From contig NZ_JADWYJ010000003.1 in the NCBI RefSeq assembly GCF_021354595.1, positions 558,001 through 622,000 of the forward strand: DNA of 64,000 nt, given 5' to 3'. Made by a program: the position numbers and the translations under genes. This DNA is from Maribellus sp. CM-23 (GTDB lineage Bacteria > Bacteroidota > Bacteroidia > Bacteroidales > Prolixibacteraceae). The notes beneath the pieces were generated by a model. The model did no database searches and was not told where the DNA came from. It saw only the letters and a list, made by a program, of their open reading frames with translations. Positions 27,893 through 36,951 of this stretch are shown one piece after another (the stretch's first letter is position 1; every line of letters starts with the position of its first letter).

Positions 27893-29791
27893 CTAGTTTA
27901 CAGGAAGCAATACATGGAAGGTTGTTCCAACTCCGGTTTCACTTTCCAGTTCCAGTTTTGCCTGGTGCTTATCCAGGATTCGTTTTACAATGTCGAGTCC
28001 GATACCGGTACCTTCCCCCGACTTTTTAGTGGTAAAGAAAGGCAGAAAGATCTTCTCTTTCAATTCTTCCGGAATCCCGTGCCCGGAATCCTTAATGCTG
28101 ACCCTGATGTGTGTGTGCTGATTTTTTATGCTGATTTTTAATGTTCCGGCGTAGTTCATTGCATGAAGGGCATTTGAAACCAGGTTGGTCCAAACCTGGA
28201 TCAGCTCGTCCGGATAACAGGCAATCATTGGAACCGCTTCGTAATCTTTTATCACTTCAATGGACTGTTTTAACTGGTTGTGGTGGAGGATCAAAACGGT
28301 TTCAATATTCTCAATCAGATCAGCCTGATCTTTTTCCTCGTTTTGCTCGCGGTGTGCAAATTTCTTGAGGGCAAACACCATTTTAGAAGCTTTGTTAATG
28401 GCCAGTTTTATATTTTCAGTGTTCTTTCGTACCGAATAAATATCCTTTATCGACTTCAAAATAAACTCAGGATTGTCTACATCCAGCATTGAAATCACCT
28501 GGTCTGCCTTGTCGTACAGGTTGAGGTACATAATCAGATCCGCCAAAGAATGAACAGACGTGCATCCGGCATCTTCTAATTTTTGTTGCACATCTTTTTT
28601 GTACTGGCGTTTCTCTTTTGAGGTGAGCGCCGGTTTTGTTTTCTCCAGCATATCTATGATTCGGAGAAAAATAGTCAATTCCTTTTGGGTGAGTTTTGTA
28701 AACAGGTCAAAAAGGTTGCTCATGGAAGAATCGAGAGCGGCTGAAATATTGCTTATCGAAGCGTTAATTGCTCCAACCGGCGTATTGATTTCATGCGCAA
28801 TTCCGGCAACCAGATTTCCCAGTGCACGCATTTTTTCCGATTGAACCAGTTCTGATTGGGTATCTTTTAGGTTCTGAAGCGTTTCTTTTAATTCATCAGT
28901 ACGTGAGGTTAGTTCGGTATTTAGTTTTTTTAGTTCAATTTCGTTTTTTTTGATTTGGGAGATATCGACCTGGATGCCTAAAACTCCGGTACTGCCATCA
29001 TTAAGTTTGAACGGCTTCATCCGGGTGCTTACTATTAGGCCGTCTTTTTTATTAAAGTCTCCTTCTTCGTATGAATGAGGATGACCACTATTTAAAATTT
29101 CATTTATTCGACTTAATTTTTCAGCGGCTTTTTCAGGAGAATAAAGGTCGGCATCCGATTTTCCAATTATTTGAGAGGTTGTGAGACCATAACCGGCAGC
29201 CGTGTTATTGTTCGCAAGAAGAAACTTTCCATTACGGTCTTTTAAGAAGATTTTTTCAGGGATTTCATTGATTATATTAATCAGCAACTGAGAACGATCT
29301 TCCAGCTCTTTTTTCAAATTGTCGATATTCTCATTTTTAACAATGAGTTCTTCCAGTTGTTTTCTCAACTTTTCATCCTGCCTTTTTAATTCCTCATTTT
29401 GCTGTTGTACGATCTGTTCATATTTGATGCGTTCTGTAATGTCGTGTGCTACTCCTTCCACCGAAATAACATTTCCCCTGTTGTCGTATAACGGAGACTC
29501 TGTAATTTCAATTACCTTGATTTCTCGCGACTTTGTATAAAGCTCAAATTCAAAAGTATGCTGTTTTTCTCCCGTGGCACTTTTCTTCAGCGTTTCAATG
29601 GTTTTTTTGTTGGCTTCGCTTTCGGTCATATGTTTTACCAAGCCCTGTTTGGCTTGCTCTACCGTATAGCCCAGTACTTTCTCCACCGATGGGCTCATGT
29701 AAAGGTATTGCCCGTTAAGGTTGTGTGAATAGAAAAAATACTCATTCTCCAGGCTCTCAATTAAGCGCTTGTATTTGGTGAAATCTTCCAT
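27893..29791 (-). CDS. PAS-domain sensor histidine kinase
   Basis: 632 residues, soluble. It has two PAS/PAC modules: about 8-125 (YFFYSHNLNGQYLYMSPSVE, EGVAHDITERIKYEQ) and about 175-285 (IFLKDRNGKFLLANNNTAAG, GIQVDISQIKKNE). They are separated by coiled coil. HisKA has LGNLVAGIAHEINTPVGAIN, followed by a long helical insert of about 110 residues. HATPase follows with NLVSNALHAMNYAGT, DSGHGIPEELKEKIFLPFFT and GTGIGLDIVK. The signal sensed by the PAS domains is not evident. It starts 92 bp after the sodium/solute symporter gene on the same strand and heads the kinase-receiver-hybrid unit. A link between the symporter substrate and the sensor is possible but not shown. Confidence 0.94.
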   Translation of the reverse strand: MEDFTKYKRLIESLENEYFFYSHNLNGQYLYMSPSVEKVLGYTVEQAKQGLVKHMTESEANKKTIETLKKSATGEKQHTFEFELYTKSREIKVIEITESPLYDNRGNVISVEGVAHDITERIKYEQIVQQQNEELKRQDEKLRKQLEELIVKNENIDNLKKELEDRSQLLINIINEIPEKIFLKDRNGKFLLANNNTAAGYGLTTSQIIGKSDADLYSPEKAAEKLSRINEILNSGHPHSYEEGDFNKKDGLIVSTRMKPFKLNDGSTGVLGIQVDISQIKKNEIELKKLNTELTSRTDELKETLQNLKDTQSELVQSEKMRALGNLVAGIAHEINTPVGAINASISNISAALDSSMSNLFDLFTKLTQKELTIFLRIIDMLEKTKPALTSKEKRQYKKDVQQKLEDAGCTSVHSLADLIMYLNLYDKADQVISMLDVDNPEFILKSIKDIYSVRKNTENIKLAINKASKMVFALKKFAHREQNEEKDQADLIENIETVLILHHNQLKQSIEVIKDYEAVPMIACYPDELIQVWTNLVSNALHAMNYAGTLKISIKNQHTHIRVSIKDSGHGIPEELKEKIFLPFFTTKKSGEGTGIGLDIVKRILDKHQAKLELESETGVGTTFHVLLPVN

Positions 29792-29883
29792 CTTTTTTAG
29801 GTAGAATAAAAGTTCTTGGTTTCAATAATAAACGCCGAATGTAAAAAATTTTTTGTTAACCTGATGGTTTAACTTACAATTAG

Positions 29884-31221
29884 TTATCCAACTTCAGCGC
29901 TTGTTTTTAACCGAACCCGACTAAACAATAAGAAGGAATTAACGAGGTAGCTTAAAATGATAACGATGTTTCCTGTTAGCTGATAACCACTCAGGAAAAT
30001 GATCTTTCCGGCAAGGGCGATAACACCCCCTAAAATCATGGAAAGAATAACATTGTTTTTGTTTACCTTGAGCCGAAGAAGCCCCGCCAAAGTAGGTACA
30101 ACAAAAGCTCCAGAAAAGAAGGTGAGGGCCATAAGTAAGGCTTGAATGATGGAGGTTACAAACAAGGCAATGAGCAGACTGACGATTCCAAGTCCGACAA
30201 TTAGGATACGCGTTAGCAGAAGAGAACTTTTTTGATTCAGGTTTCCGGTAACCAATTCGCTCAGAATAATCGAAGAGGTAAGCAAGGTTGTATCGGCCGA
30301 CGACATAACCGCGGATAACAGGGCTGCCAGAAACAGTCCGTACGCCCAGGTAGGAAGCAAATGTTGTGCAAAGGAGACAATCGCTTCGCCTGAACCTTTC
30401 GAATAAATGCCCAGCCAGGTAAGAGCAAAAGAAACAGGTATTAAAATAAAAGCCACGATCATAACACTGCGGGCGGCTGTTTTTTCGTTTCGCGCACAAA
30501 ATACGCGCGAGTAAATATCGGGCCCTACCACAAAAGTAACCGAGTAGGTAAGCAGCAGAATCAGGAGGTCGATCAGGTCAAAAGATTCATTAAACAAGGT
30601 CGATGGAGTCAGGGCTTCAAGTTGCATGCTTTCGGGGGCTGGTAAGGTAAAAATCAACAGAGCAATTATTCCCGCAAGTATCAGGATTGATTGCAGGGTA
30701 TCCGTTTTTAAAATGCTCATTTGACCACCCAGCAAAGTGTAAACAATGAACACAATGCCCGATAAAACAGCGGCTTGCGGGTAATCAATCGAATTCAGCC
30801 CGGTAAGAATTTTGGCGGCTGCAATAATCTGTGCAGCAACAATTCCCAGCCACGCGATCGGAATAATCAGCGAGGCAATGGTTTCTGCTTTTCTCCCGTA
30901 AAAGGTACCGAGTAACTCGGGCAAGGTAAAATTCCCGAAGCGTTTAACGTATTTCGAAAGCGGTACGAGCACAAAGAGTCCAATGGCCGCGCTAAACAAA
31001 AACCACAGTGCTGCCCACCCGGTTTTCTGGCTTAATTCGATGGTGCCAAGCACGGCCGAACCACCCAGAATGGTTGCCAGCAAACTACCTGAAACAGGCA
31101 GCAGACCTGCCTTTTTTCCGGCCACATAGTAGTCTTCGGGCTTTTTTATCTTGAAGGCCGAGTAAACGCCAATTCCAACGATAAAAACAAAATACGCGAT
31201 GATGATTCCTTCTACTAACAT
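29884..31221 (-). CDS. Sodium:solute symporter (SSS family)
   Basis: Inner-membrane Na+-coupled carrier of 445 residues with about 12-13 helices. The family marks are the N-terminal KKPEDYYVAGKKAGLLPVSG, LLATILGGSAVLGTIELSQK, and the late PTWAYGLFLAALLSAVMSSAD with the SSADT sodium-site motif. I chose the ATG at 31221 (MLVEGIIIAYFVFIVGIGVY) because the longer frame needs TTG. Substrate unknown: the family carries sugars, proline, pantothenate, carboxylates and more. It lies immediately upstream of the PAS kinase operon on the same strand with no hairpin in the 92-bp gap that I can see. Confidence 0.92.
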   Translation of the reverse strand: MLVEGIIIAYFVFIVGIGVYSAFKIKKPEDYYVAGKKAGLLPVSGSLLATILGGSAVLGTIELSQKTGWAALWFLFSAAIGLFVLVPLSKYVKRFGNFTLPELLGTFYGRKAETIASLIIPIAWLGIVAAQIIAAAKILTGLNSIDYPQAAVLSGIVFIVYTLLGGQMSILKTDTLQSILILAGIIALLIFTLPAPESMQLEALTPSTLFNESFDLIDLLILLLTYSVTFVVGPDIYSRVFCARNEKTAARSVMIVAFILIPVSFALTWLGIYSKGSGEAIVSFAQHLLPTWAYGLFLAALLSAVMSSADTTLLTSSIILSELVTGNLNQKSSLLLTRILIVGLGIVSLLIALFVTSIIQALLMALTFFSGAFVVPTLAGLLRLKVNKNNVILSMILGGVIALAGKIIFLSGYQLTGNIVIILSYLVNSFLLFSRVRLKTSAEVG

Positions 31222-31327
31222 AATGTGATGACTGCAAATATCGAAAATCTGAAACAAATTGACTTACAATGCTTCGATAAAACTTTAGTTTGGGTATGCG
31301 TGGGGTTGAAGAGTGTCCCATAAAGAA

Positions 31328-31360
31328 ATTCACCCGGTGACGATAAGTCATCGGGTGAAT
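31328..31360 (-). terminator. Intrinsic terminator after ettA
   Basis: ATTCACCCG (31328-31336) pairs with CGGGTGAAT (31352-31360), and an inner TGAC/GTCA pairing extends the stem. The minus strand continues TTCTTTA. It lies 30 bp beyond the ettA stop codon and before the symporter start. Confidence 0.8.
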
Positions 31361-31389
31361 CTTTAAGTATAAACGTTAACCGGAAGCGG

Positions 31390-33075
31390 TTATGCTTTCA
31401 ATTTTTTGTATTTAAAACGTTTCGGAGCTTCGGCGCCCAGGCGTTTTTTGCGGTTTTCTTCGTATTCAGAGAACGAACCTTCAAAAAAGTGAACGTGTCC
31501 TTCGCCCTCGAAAGCCAGAATATGTGTTGCGATACGGTCGAGGAACCAGCGGTCGTGCGAAATAACAACGGCACAGCCAGCAAAGCTTTCCAGACCTTCT
31601 TCCAGCGCACGAAGGGTATTTACGTCAATATCGTTAGTAGGCTCATCGAGCAGCAACAGGTTTCCTTCCGATTTTAGTGCCAGTGCCAGGTGCAGACGGT
31701 TGCGTTCTCCACCCGAAAGTATACCGCATTTTTTCTCCTGGTCAGACCCCGAGAAATTAAAGCGGGAAACATAGGCACGTGCATTGGCTTGCTTGTTTCC
31801 AAGCATAATGGTTTCGGTTCCCCCGGAAATCACTTCGTACACTGATTTGTTCGGATCGATGGCTTTGTGAGTCTGGTCGACATAACTTACTTTCACGGTT
31901 TCGCCAATTGCAATGCTACCGGTATCGGCATCTAACTGTTTCATGATGAGTTTGAAGAGTGTGGTTTTTCCCGCACCGTTCGGGCCAATCACTCCGATAA
32001 TCCCGGCCGGAGGCAGTTTGAAACTCAGGTCTTCGAACAGGATGCGATCGCCAAAGCCTTTTTTAACGCCTTCCATTTCCACGACTTTGTCACCGAGGCG
32101 CGGACCGTTCGGAATATAAATCTCCAGTCGTTCCTCTTTCTGGCGGCTGTCTTCGTTCAGCATTTTATCGTAGGCGCTCAAACGGGCTTTGCTTTTCGCG
32201 TGACGCGCTTTGGGCGCCATCCGAACCCATTCAAGCTCTCTTTCCAACGTTTTCTTGCGTTTCTGGCTTCCTTTTTCTTCCTGTTCCAAACGGGCCGCTT
32301 TTTGTTCCAGCCACGAGCTGTAGTTGCCTTTCCACGGAATGCCCATGCCTCGGTCCAGTTCCAATATCCAGCCAGCTACATTATCGAGGAAGTAGCGGTC
32401 GTGCGTGATACAGATTACGGTTCCCTTGTATTGATCAAGGTGTGCTTCCAGCCACTGGATACTTTCCGCATCGAGGTGGTTGGTAGGCTCGTCGAGCAGC
32501 AGCACATCGGGTTCCTGAAGTAACAGGCGGCACAAAGCAACGCGGCGGCGTTCACCCCCCGAAAGTTCGCTGATGGGCTGATCATCCGGCGGACATTGTA
32601 GCGCGTCCATCGCACGTTCCAGTTTGCTGTCGAGGTTCCAGGTATCCAGAGCATCCATTTTTTCCTGAAGCTGTGCCTGTTCGCTCATCAACTCATCCAT
32701 TTTATCCGGATTTTCATATACCTCGGGCAGACCAAACAGTTGGTTGATTTCTTCATAGCGGTTCAGCACATCCACTGTTTCCTGCATGCCTTCTTTCACC
32801 ACTTCAATCACGGTTTTGTTTTCATCGAGCTTTGGCTCCTGATCAAGCAAGCCCACTGAATAGCCCGGTGCAAAAACCAACTCGCCGTTAAACGACTTGT
32901 CCTGGCCGGCAATGATCTTCAGCAACGTTGATTTTCCTGATCCGTTTAACCCGATGATACCGATCTTGGCACCCAGGAAAAACGAAAGTGAAATGTCTTT
33001 AATCACTGTTTTATTTGGTGGGTAAACCTTACTCACCTTATACATCGAAAAAATTATCTTCTTGTCGTCGCTCAT
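31390..33075 (-). CDS. ettA: Energy-dependent translational throttle protein (ABC-F)
   Basis: Ribosome-associated ABC-F ATPase that gates entry into elongation according to ATP level. Two ATPase domains without membrane segments: Walker A GLNGSGKST and GPNGAGKTT, signatures LSGGERRRVALCRLLL and LSGGERNRLHLALAL, and Walker B LLLDEPTNHLD and LLLDEPTNDID. The arm insert (ERAMDALQCPPDDQPI context) and the linker with WVRMAPKARHAKSKARLSAY agree with EttA rather than Uup. 561 residues from the ATG at 33075 (MSDDKKIIFSMYKVSKVYPP); E. coli EttA has 555. The longer frame adds 11 unlikely residues. Single gene with its own terminator. Confidence 0.96.
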   Translation of the reverse strand: MSDDKKIIFSMYKVSKVYPPNKTVIKDISLSFFLGAKIGIIGLNGSGKSTLLKIIAGQDKSFNGELVFAPGYSVGLLDQEPKLDENKTVIEVVKEGMQETVDVLNRYEEINQLFGLPEVYENPDKMDELMSEQAQLQEKMDALDTWNLDSKLERAMDALQCPPDDQPISELSGGERRRVALCRLLLQEPDVLLLDEPTNHLDAESIQWLEAHLDQYKGTVICITHDRYFLDNVAGWILELDRGMGIPWKGNYSSWLEQKAARLEQEEKGSQKRKKTLERELEWVRMAPKARHAKSKARLSAYDKMLNEDSRQKEERLEIYIPNGPRLGDKVVEMEGVKKGFGDRILFEDLSFKLPPAGIIGVIGPNGAGKTTLFKLIMKQLDADTGSIAIGETVKVSYVDQTHKAIDPNKSVYEVISGGTETIMLGNKQANARAYVSRFNFSGSDQEKKCGILSGGERNRLHLALALKSEGNLLLLDEPTNDIDVNTLRALEEGLESFAGCAVVISHDRWFLDRIATHILAFEGEGHVHFFEGSFSEYEENRKKRLGAEAPKRFKYKKLKA

Positions 33076-33410
33076 TTTGCAAAATTTAATTCCGCGGCTA
33101 AAATACAACAGAAAGCGGTATTAAAGAATGGAAACGCCGGAAATAGTTGAAGGGTGAATCGATGGTGAGTTTTAGGGTTCAAAGTTCAGAGTTCAGTCAC
33201 AGTTCTTAGGGACTGATGGATTGAAGGATTGATGAGATTGAAGGACTGGAAAAGCAGAATTTCCAATATTCAATGTTTATTTGCCAATGGCTCGAGACTC
33301 GCAGCTGGCGGCTCGTAGCTTATTCTTGCATTCAAGCATTCAATCCTTCAAAATAAAACAGCAACATACACTTTCTTCTGAAAAAATGCAGAACAGTTTG
33401 CTAAGGCACG
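33076..33410. repeat. 335-bp spacer with low-complexity interspersed repeats
   Basis: No gene seen. Segments of several repeat types follow one another: GGTTCAAAGTTCAGAGTTCA (33177-33196), TGGATTGAAGGATTGATGAG continuing GATTGAAGG (about 33216-33246), CTCGAGACTCGCAGCTGGCG continuing GCTCGTAGC (about 33290-33319), and TTCAAGCATTCAATCCTTCA (33331-33350). The last is partly the reverse complement of the GATTGAAGG type. The ettA promoter must also lie near 33076-33110 (TATTTTAG box). Confidence 0.6.
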
Positions 33411-34007
33411 TCAGCAGTTCTTTTGCGCATCAAAATAGTTGTTGCGGATCGACTCTGGTTCGCACTCTCCGCCGGCAATTTTCAGGATGGTCTCCCATTG
33501 GTCATTGCTAAGCAGTGGCCTCAGGACTTGTTCCTGCCGTTGAATTTTAAGAAAAGCTTTTTTCAGCGTATTGTCCCATTGTCTGTGGTATTTCAGCAGG
33601 TCGTCGGGATAAACGGTTTTCCGTCGTGTACCTTCGTCGCTTGGACGAAATGGTTCGATGATGTTCAGAAAACCGTAATCATTGGTGAGTTGTTCACCCG
33701 GTTTAATATCCGAAACAGCTATTTCAAAACCATAGGCAGTAGCCATGCTGTTGGGGCGGAAACTGTGGTTGGTATAGCGCGCAATGTCCCAGCAAAGCAC
33801 ATAATTTCCCTTGTTGTTGCGGTAGGTATAGGTTTCAACCAAGGGGCGGCAAATGGGGGCCAGGTTTTCAATATCGGCAGGACTTAATTCCCTGTCGAGC
33901 GGGTCTTTCACCCATGTAATGGTTCCGGCTGGTATTAATTGAGTGGCAAAAACTCCGTAGCCGATTTCGGCACTGATAAATTTTAATTCGGTATGTGGAT
34001 GTATCAT
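33411..34007 (-). CDS. SET-domain protein (putative lysine methyltransferase)
   Basis: 198 residues with a compact SET fold: GYGVFATQLIPAGTITWV at the start, the SAM-site motif ARYTNHSFRPNS (Asn80, His81; family RFINHSCxPN) and GEQLTNDYGF (Asp110, Tyr111; family GEELTYDY). The post-SET cysteines of eukaryotic enzymes are absent. Family knowledge: SET proteins transfer methyl from SAM to protein lysine. In bacteria they are scattered and few have known targets. No histone-like partner is encoded nearby. It is 45 bp before (downstream in transcription of) the MFS gene, with an interspersed repeat between them, so cotranscription is uncertain. Confidence 0.88.
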   Translation of the reverse strand: MIHPHTELKFISAEIGYGVFATQLIPAGTITWVKDPLDRELSPADIENLAPICRPLVETYTYRNNKGNYVLCWDIARYTNHSFRPNSMATAYGFEIAVSDIKPGEQLTNDYGFLNIIEPFRPSDEGTRRKTVYPDDLLKYHRQWDNTLKKAFLKIQRQEQVLRPLLSNDQWETILKIAGGECEPESIRNNYFDAQKNC

Positions 34008-34019
34008 TTTGGCTTTTAG

Positions 34020-34075
34020 ATTGAAATGATTGAATGGATGGATGAGATTGAATTAATCTGCAACTTGCTTTTCGT
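34020..34075. repeat. Interspersed intergenic repeat, copy 2
   Basis: Begins ATTGAAATGATTGAATGGAT and ends TAATCTGCAACTTGCTTTTC. It matches copy 1 at 8411-8466 and runs over the stop codon of the MFS gene (34053), so the last codons of that gene may derive from it. Confidence 0.6.
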
Positions 34076-35240
34076 TCCGGTATTTAAGAACAAAAATGAT
34101 CATTAATAAAGTAGCCAGCAGCGCCATTGCCGATCCAAAGTAGAAGGGCGCGTTGGCATTAATTCTATCGTACATAATGCCGGCTATTAAACTCGCAGGG
34201 AGTAAAGTAATCCCCAGTACTGCATGATATAATCCATAACCTGTTCCTTTCAAATCGTTACTCACAATGTCCGATACCAGTGCTTTCTGGGCAGTGTCGG
34301 TCAGGGCACTGTAAAGGCCGTACAAAATGAATAAAAAAATGAATACGTTGATGCTGTTGAAGCGGCCAAACAGAAAATAAACTATGGCGTATATCAGAAA
34401 GCCCGGAATGATTAATCGTTCGCGTCCGATTTTGTCTGAAATTTTGCCGACCGGAACTGCCAGAAACACGGAAACCGTATTAAAAACCATATAGACAAAC
34501 GGCACATACGACGGATCAATACCCGTTTCGGCAGTTTTCACCAAAAGCAATGCATCTGCGGAGTTTCCCAAAGTAAAAACAAAAATGATGAGCAGGAAAA
34601 AGTAGAATTTTTTGGGAAGCAGGTTTAGGTGAAATTTCTTTCTGACCGCAGTAGGGCGTGCCCTGGCATCTTTGATAAAAACAATAATTGCCAGAACTCC
34701 CAAAACCGCAGGGATGGTGGCCAGCAGGAAAATGTATTTGTAATTAAGTGGAAAAACCGACAAAAGAATAAACGCACCGAGCGGCCCGATAATGGCTCCG
34801 CTGTTGTCCATGGCTTTGTGGAAGCCAAAGTTCTTTCCTGCCTGGTTTTTGGGCGCCGAACCACTGATCAGGCTGTCGCGCGGTGCCGTACGAAGCCCTT
34901 TCCCGATGCGTTCGAAAAAACGAAGTAACAGCACTTGCAGTGGTGTTGTAACTGCGGCATAAACCGGAGTGACGAGCGCCGTTATTCCGTAACCAAAAAT
35001 CATAAAAGGCTTGTTTTTCCCAATTCTGTCGCTCCAGTAACCCGAAAATGCTTTGAACAGCGAAGCCGTACTTTCGGCGATCCCCTCGATGAGCGAGATG
35101 GAGGTTTTGGAGGCCCCGATCGAAAGCAGAAACAGTGGCATTACACTGTAAACCATTTTTGAGGAAGTATCGGTGAGAAAGCTCGTTAGTCCGATGTAGA
35201 AAACATTTTTATCCAGTCCGAATATTTTCTTTTTGCTCAT
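34053..35240 (-). CDS. MFS transporter, substrate unknown
   Basis: 395-residue twelve-helix carrier. Visible MFS marks are the loop-2/3 motif GIAESTASLFKAFSGYWSDR then IGKNKPFMIFGY, and the TAPRDSLISGSAP and GFHKAMDNSGAIIGPLGAF segments typical of the multidrug/sugar-type permeases of this group. The central loop (KDARARPTAVRKKFHLNLLP) is basic and cytoplasmic, and the tail (KYRNEKQVAD) short. No regulator or enzyme next to it hints at the substrate. The methyltransferase gene 145 bp away is on the same strand. Confidence 0.88.
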   Translation of the reverse strand: MSKKKIFGLDKNVFYIGLTSFLTDTSSKMVYSVMPLFLLSIGASKTSISLIEGIAESTASLFKAFSGYWSDRIGKNKPFMIFGYGITALVTPVYAAVTTPLQVLLLRFFERIGKGLRTAPRDSLISGSAPKNQAGKNFGFHKAMDNSGAIIGPLGAFILLSVFPLNYKYIFLLATIPAVLGVLAIIVFIKDARARPTAVRKKFHLNLLPKKFYFFLLIIFVFTLGNSADALLLVKTAETGIDPSYVPFVYMVFNTVSVFLAVPVGKISDKIGRERLIIPGFLIYAIVYFLFGRFNSINVFIFLFILYGLYSALTDTAQKALVSDIVSNDLKGTGYGLYHAVLGITLLPASLIAGIMYDRINANAPFYFGSAMALLATLLMIIFVLKYRNEKQVAD

Positions 35241-35385
35241 TCAACCAGAGATTTCAGATTTTGTGAGAAAACGGATTCATACTTATCCCAATGAAATTTT
35301 AAAGATAAACAGTTCCGGGGTGTTTTTGATCAGTAGAAAATTAATTTGTTGAATGATAACCGGAAAGCAGCGTTGGCGTAAAGTT

Positions 35386-36393
35386 CTATCCGACTACTAT
35401 TTGATAGTCAAGTTTGGGCTCTGTGCAGATTTTATATTGGCTAAGTACAGTAATTGACTGGTTTACATTTTCGGGAATGTTGTCGATGATAAGCGGAGTG
35501 GTTAAGCCACTTTCATTTAAGTTGATTCTTTCGTTGCAGAACACTTTAATTTCAGTAAGAAGAACCAGTTGACTGTAATCTTTCAAGACATGTTTTTCCA
35601 GCGTAAGACTGTTTTCCGGAAAGATGATTTCTCCGGGTGCTGTTTCTTTCGATTGCAGAACAAGGTGCAAGGCTTCTTTACTGACTTCAAAAACGGTATC
35701 AACTTTTTTGTACTGTTCGAGGAAGGGGAACTCCAATAAATCGCCGTCTTTTTGGAGACCGATCGATAATTCAATTTTTTCGGGAATAAAGACCGTATCC
35801 GGCTTAGCCTGTTTCATCAGGTGAATAAAAATGGGTACCTGTTGTTCTTTTGCCAGCGCATTTTGCATGGTTTCGCTTACAATTATGTCCGGAGTATCGC
35901 TTGACAGCTGGTATTGAGTGGCATCGGCACAGATAACTTCCAGCTTGTACTCCTGAAGTTCAAGGCGCGCAATCAATCGGTTCAGAATTTCCAGGCTAAA
36001 AGGGTTGATATCCAGTAAGGTGTATTTTACCCTTTCTTTGGGATGCCGAAGAATAAGCGGAAGAATGAGAGTGGCAAAGGGCCCCGAACCGGCGTAAAGC
36101 ACGTGGATGGAATCATTGTGTTGCCGCTTTTCCCGAATGGCCTGATCGATGCCGCGGATAAATTGCCGGGTTCGGATAAAATCATCGATGCAAAGCGCCG
36201 CCCAAAAAGTTCCCAAAGCTTTTCCGCTGGAAAGCTGAATATCGCTTCGTCCGGTTTCATTGTCCAGTTCGCAACTGCACAGTTGGTACAGAAAGGTTTT
36301 GTATTCTTCTGCGGCTTTTCGCAGTTTTTGGTAGTCAATGTTATCTGTCAGAAATTCTTCCGTAATCCGGATGAGGTCTTTTTGTTCCTGCAT
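35386..36393 (-). CDS. SAM-dependent methyltransferase-like protein
   Basis: 335 residues with a class I Rossmann core. It has motif I IHVLYAGSGPFATLILPL (Gly102, Gly104), an acidic residue in YTLLDINPFSLEI, ICADATQYQL, and the PRMT-like double-acid segment DIIVSETMQNAL. The last recalls protein arginine methyltransferases (SExMgxxL), though the usual second glutamate loop is not obvious. The C-terminal third is beta-rich. The substrate cannot be told. It lies 63 bp after the GNAT gene on the same strand, in a run of small enzyme genes (EEP, zinc ribbon, GNAT, methyltransferase). Confidence 0.75.
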   Translation of the reverse strand: MQEQKDLIRITEEFLTDNIDYQKLRKAAEEYKTFLYQLCSCELDNETGRSDIQLSSGKALGTFWAALCIDDFIRTRQFIRGIDQAIREKRQHNDSIHVLYAGSGPFATLILPLILRHPKERVKYTLLDINPFSLEILNRLIARLELQEYKLEVICADATQYQLSSDTPDIIVSETMQNALAKEQQVPIFIHLMKQAKPDTVFIPEKIELSIGLQKDGDLLEFPFLEQYKKVDTVFEVSKEALHLVLQSKETAPGEIIFPENSLTLEKHVLKDYSQLVLLTEIKVFCNERINLNESGLTTPLIIDNIPENVNQSITVLSQYKICTEPKLDYQIVVG

Positions 36394-36456
36394 ATCAGTT
36401 TCGGAGACTTTTTATGTTCCGTTGTTGTTTTCAAACAAAGCAAACTTGGCTTGGTT

Positions 36457-36912
36457 TTACACTTCCATGTAATAAATCGATTTGTAGTCAAGTTTTCGGG
36501 TGCCAACTTTCTCGTAAAACTCAATGGCGCTTGTATTCCGGTTGTTGACGTACCAATCAACAGTTTTGGCTCCTTCTTTTTGGGCAAAAGCTTTGATGTA
36601 CATGAGCAGTTTTAACCCGACTCCAAGTTTTCGGTATTCGGGAAAAACAAACAGGTCTTCGATGTGGTAATTGGTGCTGGCTCTAAACGTAGAGAAAGTT
36701 TTAAAAATAAGGGTGAACCCGCATATTTTCTTTTCGTCGGTTTCGGCCACAAAAACTTTTACATGGCTGCCGGGTTCAAACACCGATTCGCGGATGTCCT
36801 GTTCGGTAGCTGTTACCATTTCCAGTTGGTTCACATGTACTGCCAGTCCGCGGATGCATTCCATAATTATCGCGCTGTCATCTATTCTTGCCTCTCTTAT
36901 GGTAATCTCCAT
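36457..36912 (-). CDS. GNAT family N-acetyltransferase
   Basis: 151 residues, complete GNAT fold. ITIREARIDDSAIIMECIRG opens the domain, HIEDLFVFPEYRKLGVGLKLL carries the acetyl-CoA-binding motif A (R/Q-x-x-G-x-G/A form YRKLGVG), and WYVNNRNTSAIEFYEKVGTR is motif B. The order resembles spermidine/diamine or small-amine acetyltransferases, but the acceptor is not fixed by sequence. 39 bp downstream of the zinc-ribbon gene and 63 bp upstream of the methyltransferase, same strand. Confidence 0.92.
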   Translation of the reverse strand: MEITIREARIDDSAIIMECIRGLAVHVNQLEMVTATEQDIRESVFEPGSHVKVFVAETDEKKICGFTLIFKTFSTFRASTNYHIEDLFVFPEYRKLGVGLKLLMYIKAFAQKEGAKTVDWYVNNRNTSAIEFYEKVGTRKLDYKSIYYMEV

Positions 36913-36951
36913 TTTTCTGTTTTTAGTCGTTTTTGATGCTGATTGGGTGGT

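Noticed and set aside
33281..33511. 76-codon plus-strand frame starting in the spacer before the SET gene
   Set aside because: Its first half translates low-complexity repeats and its second half is antisense to the SET gene.
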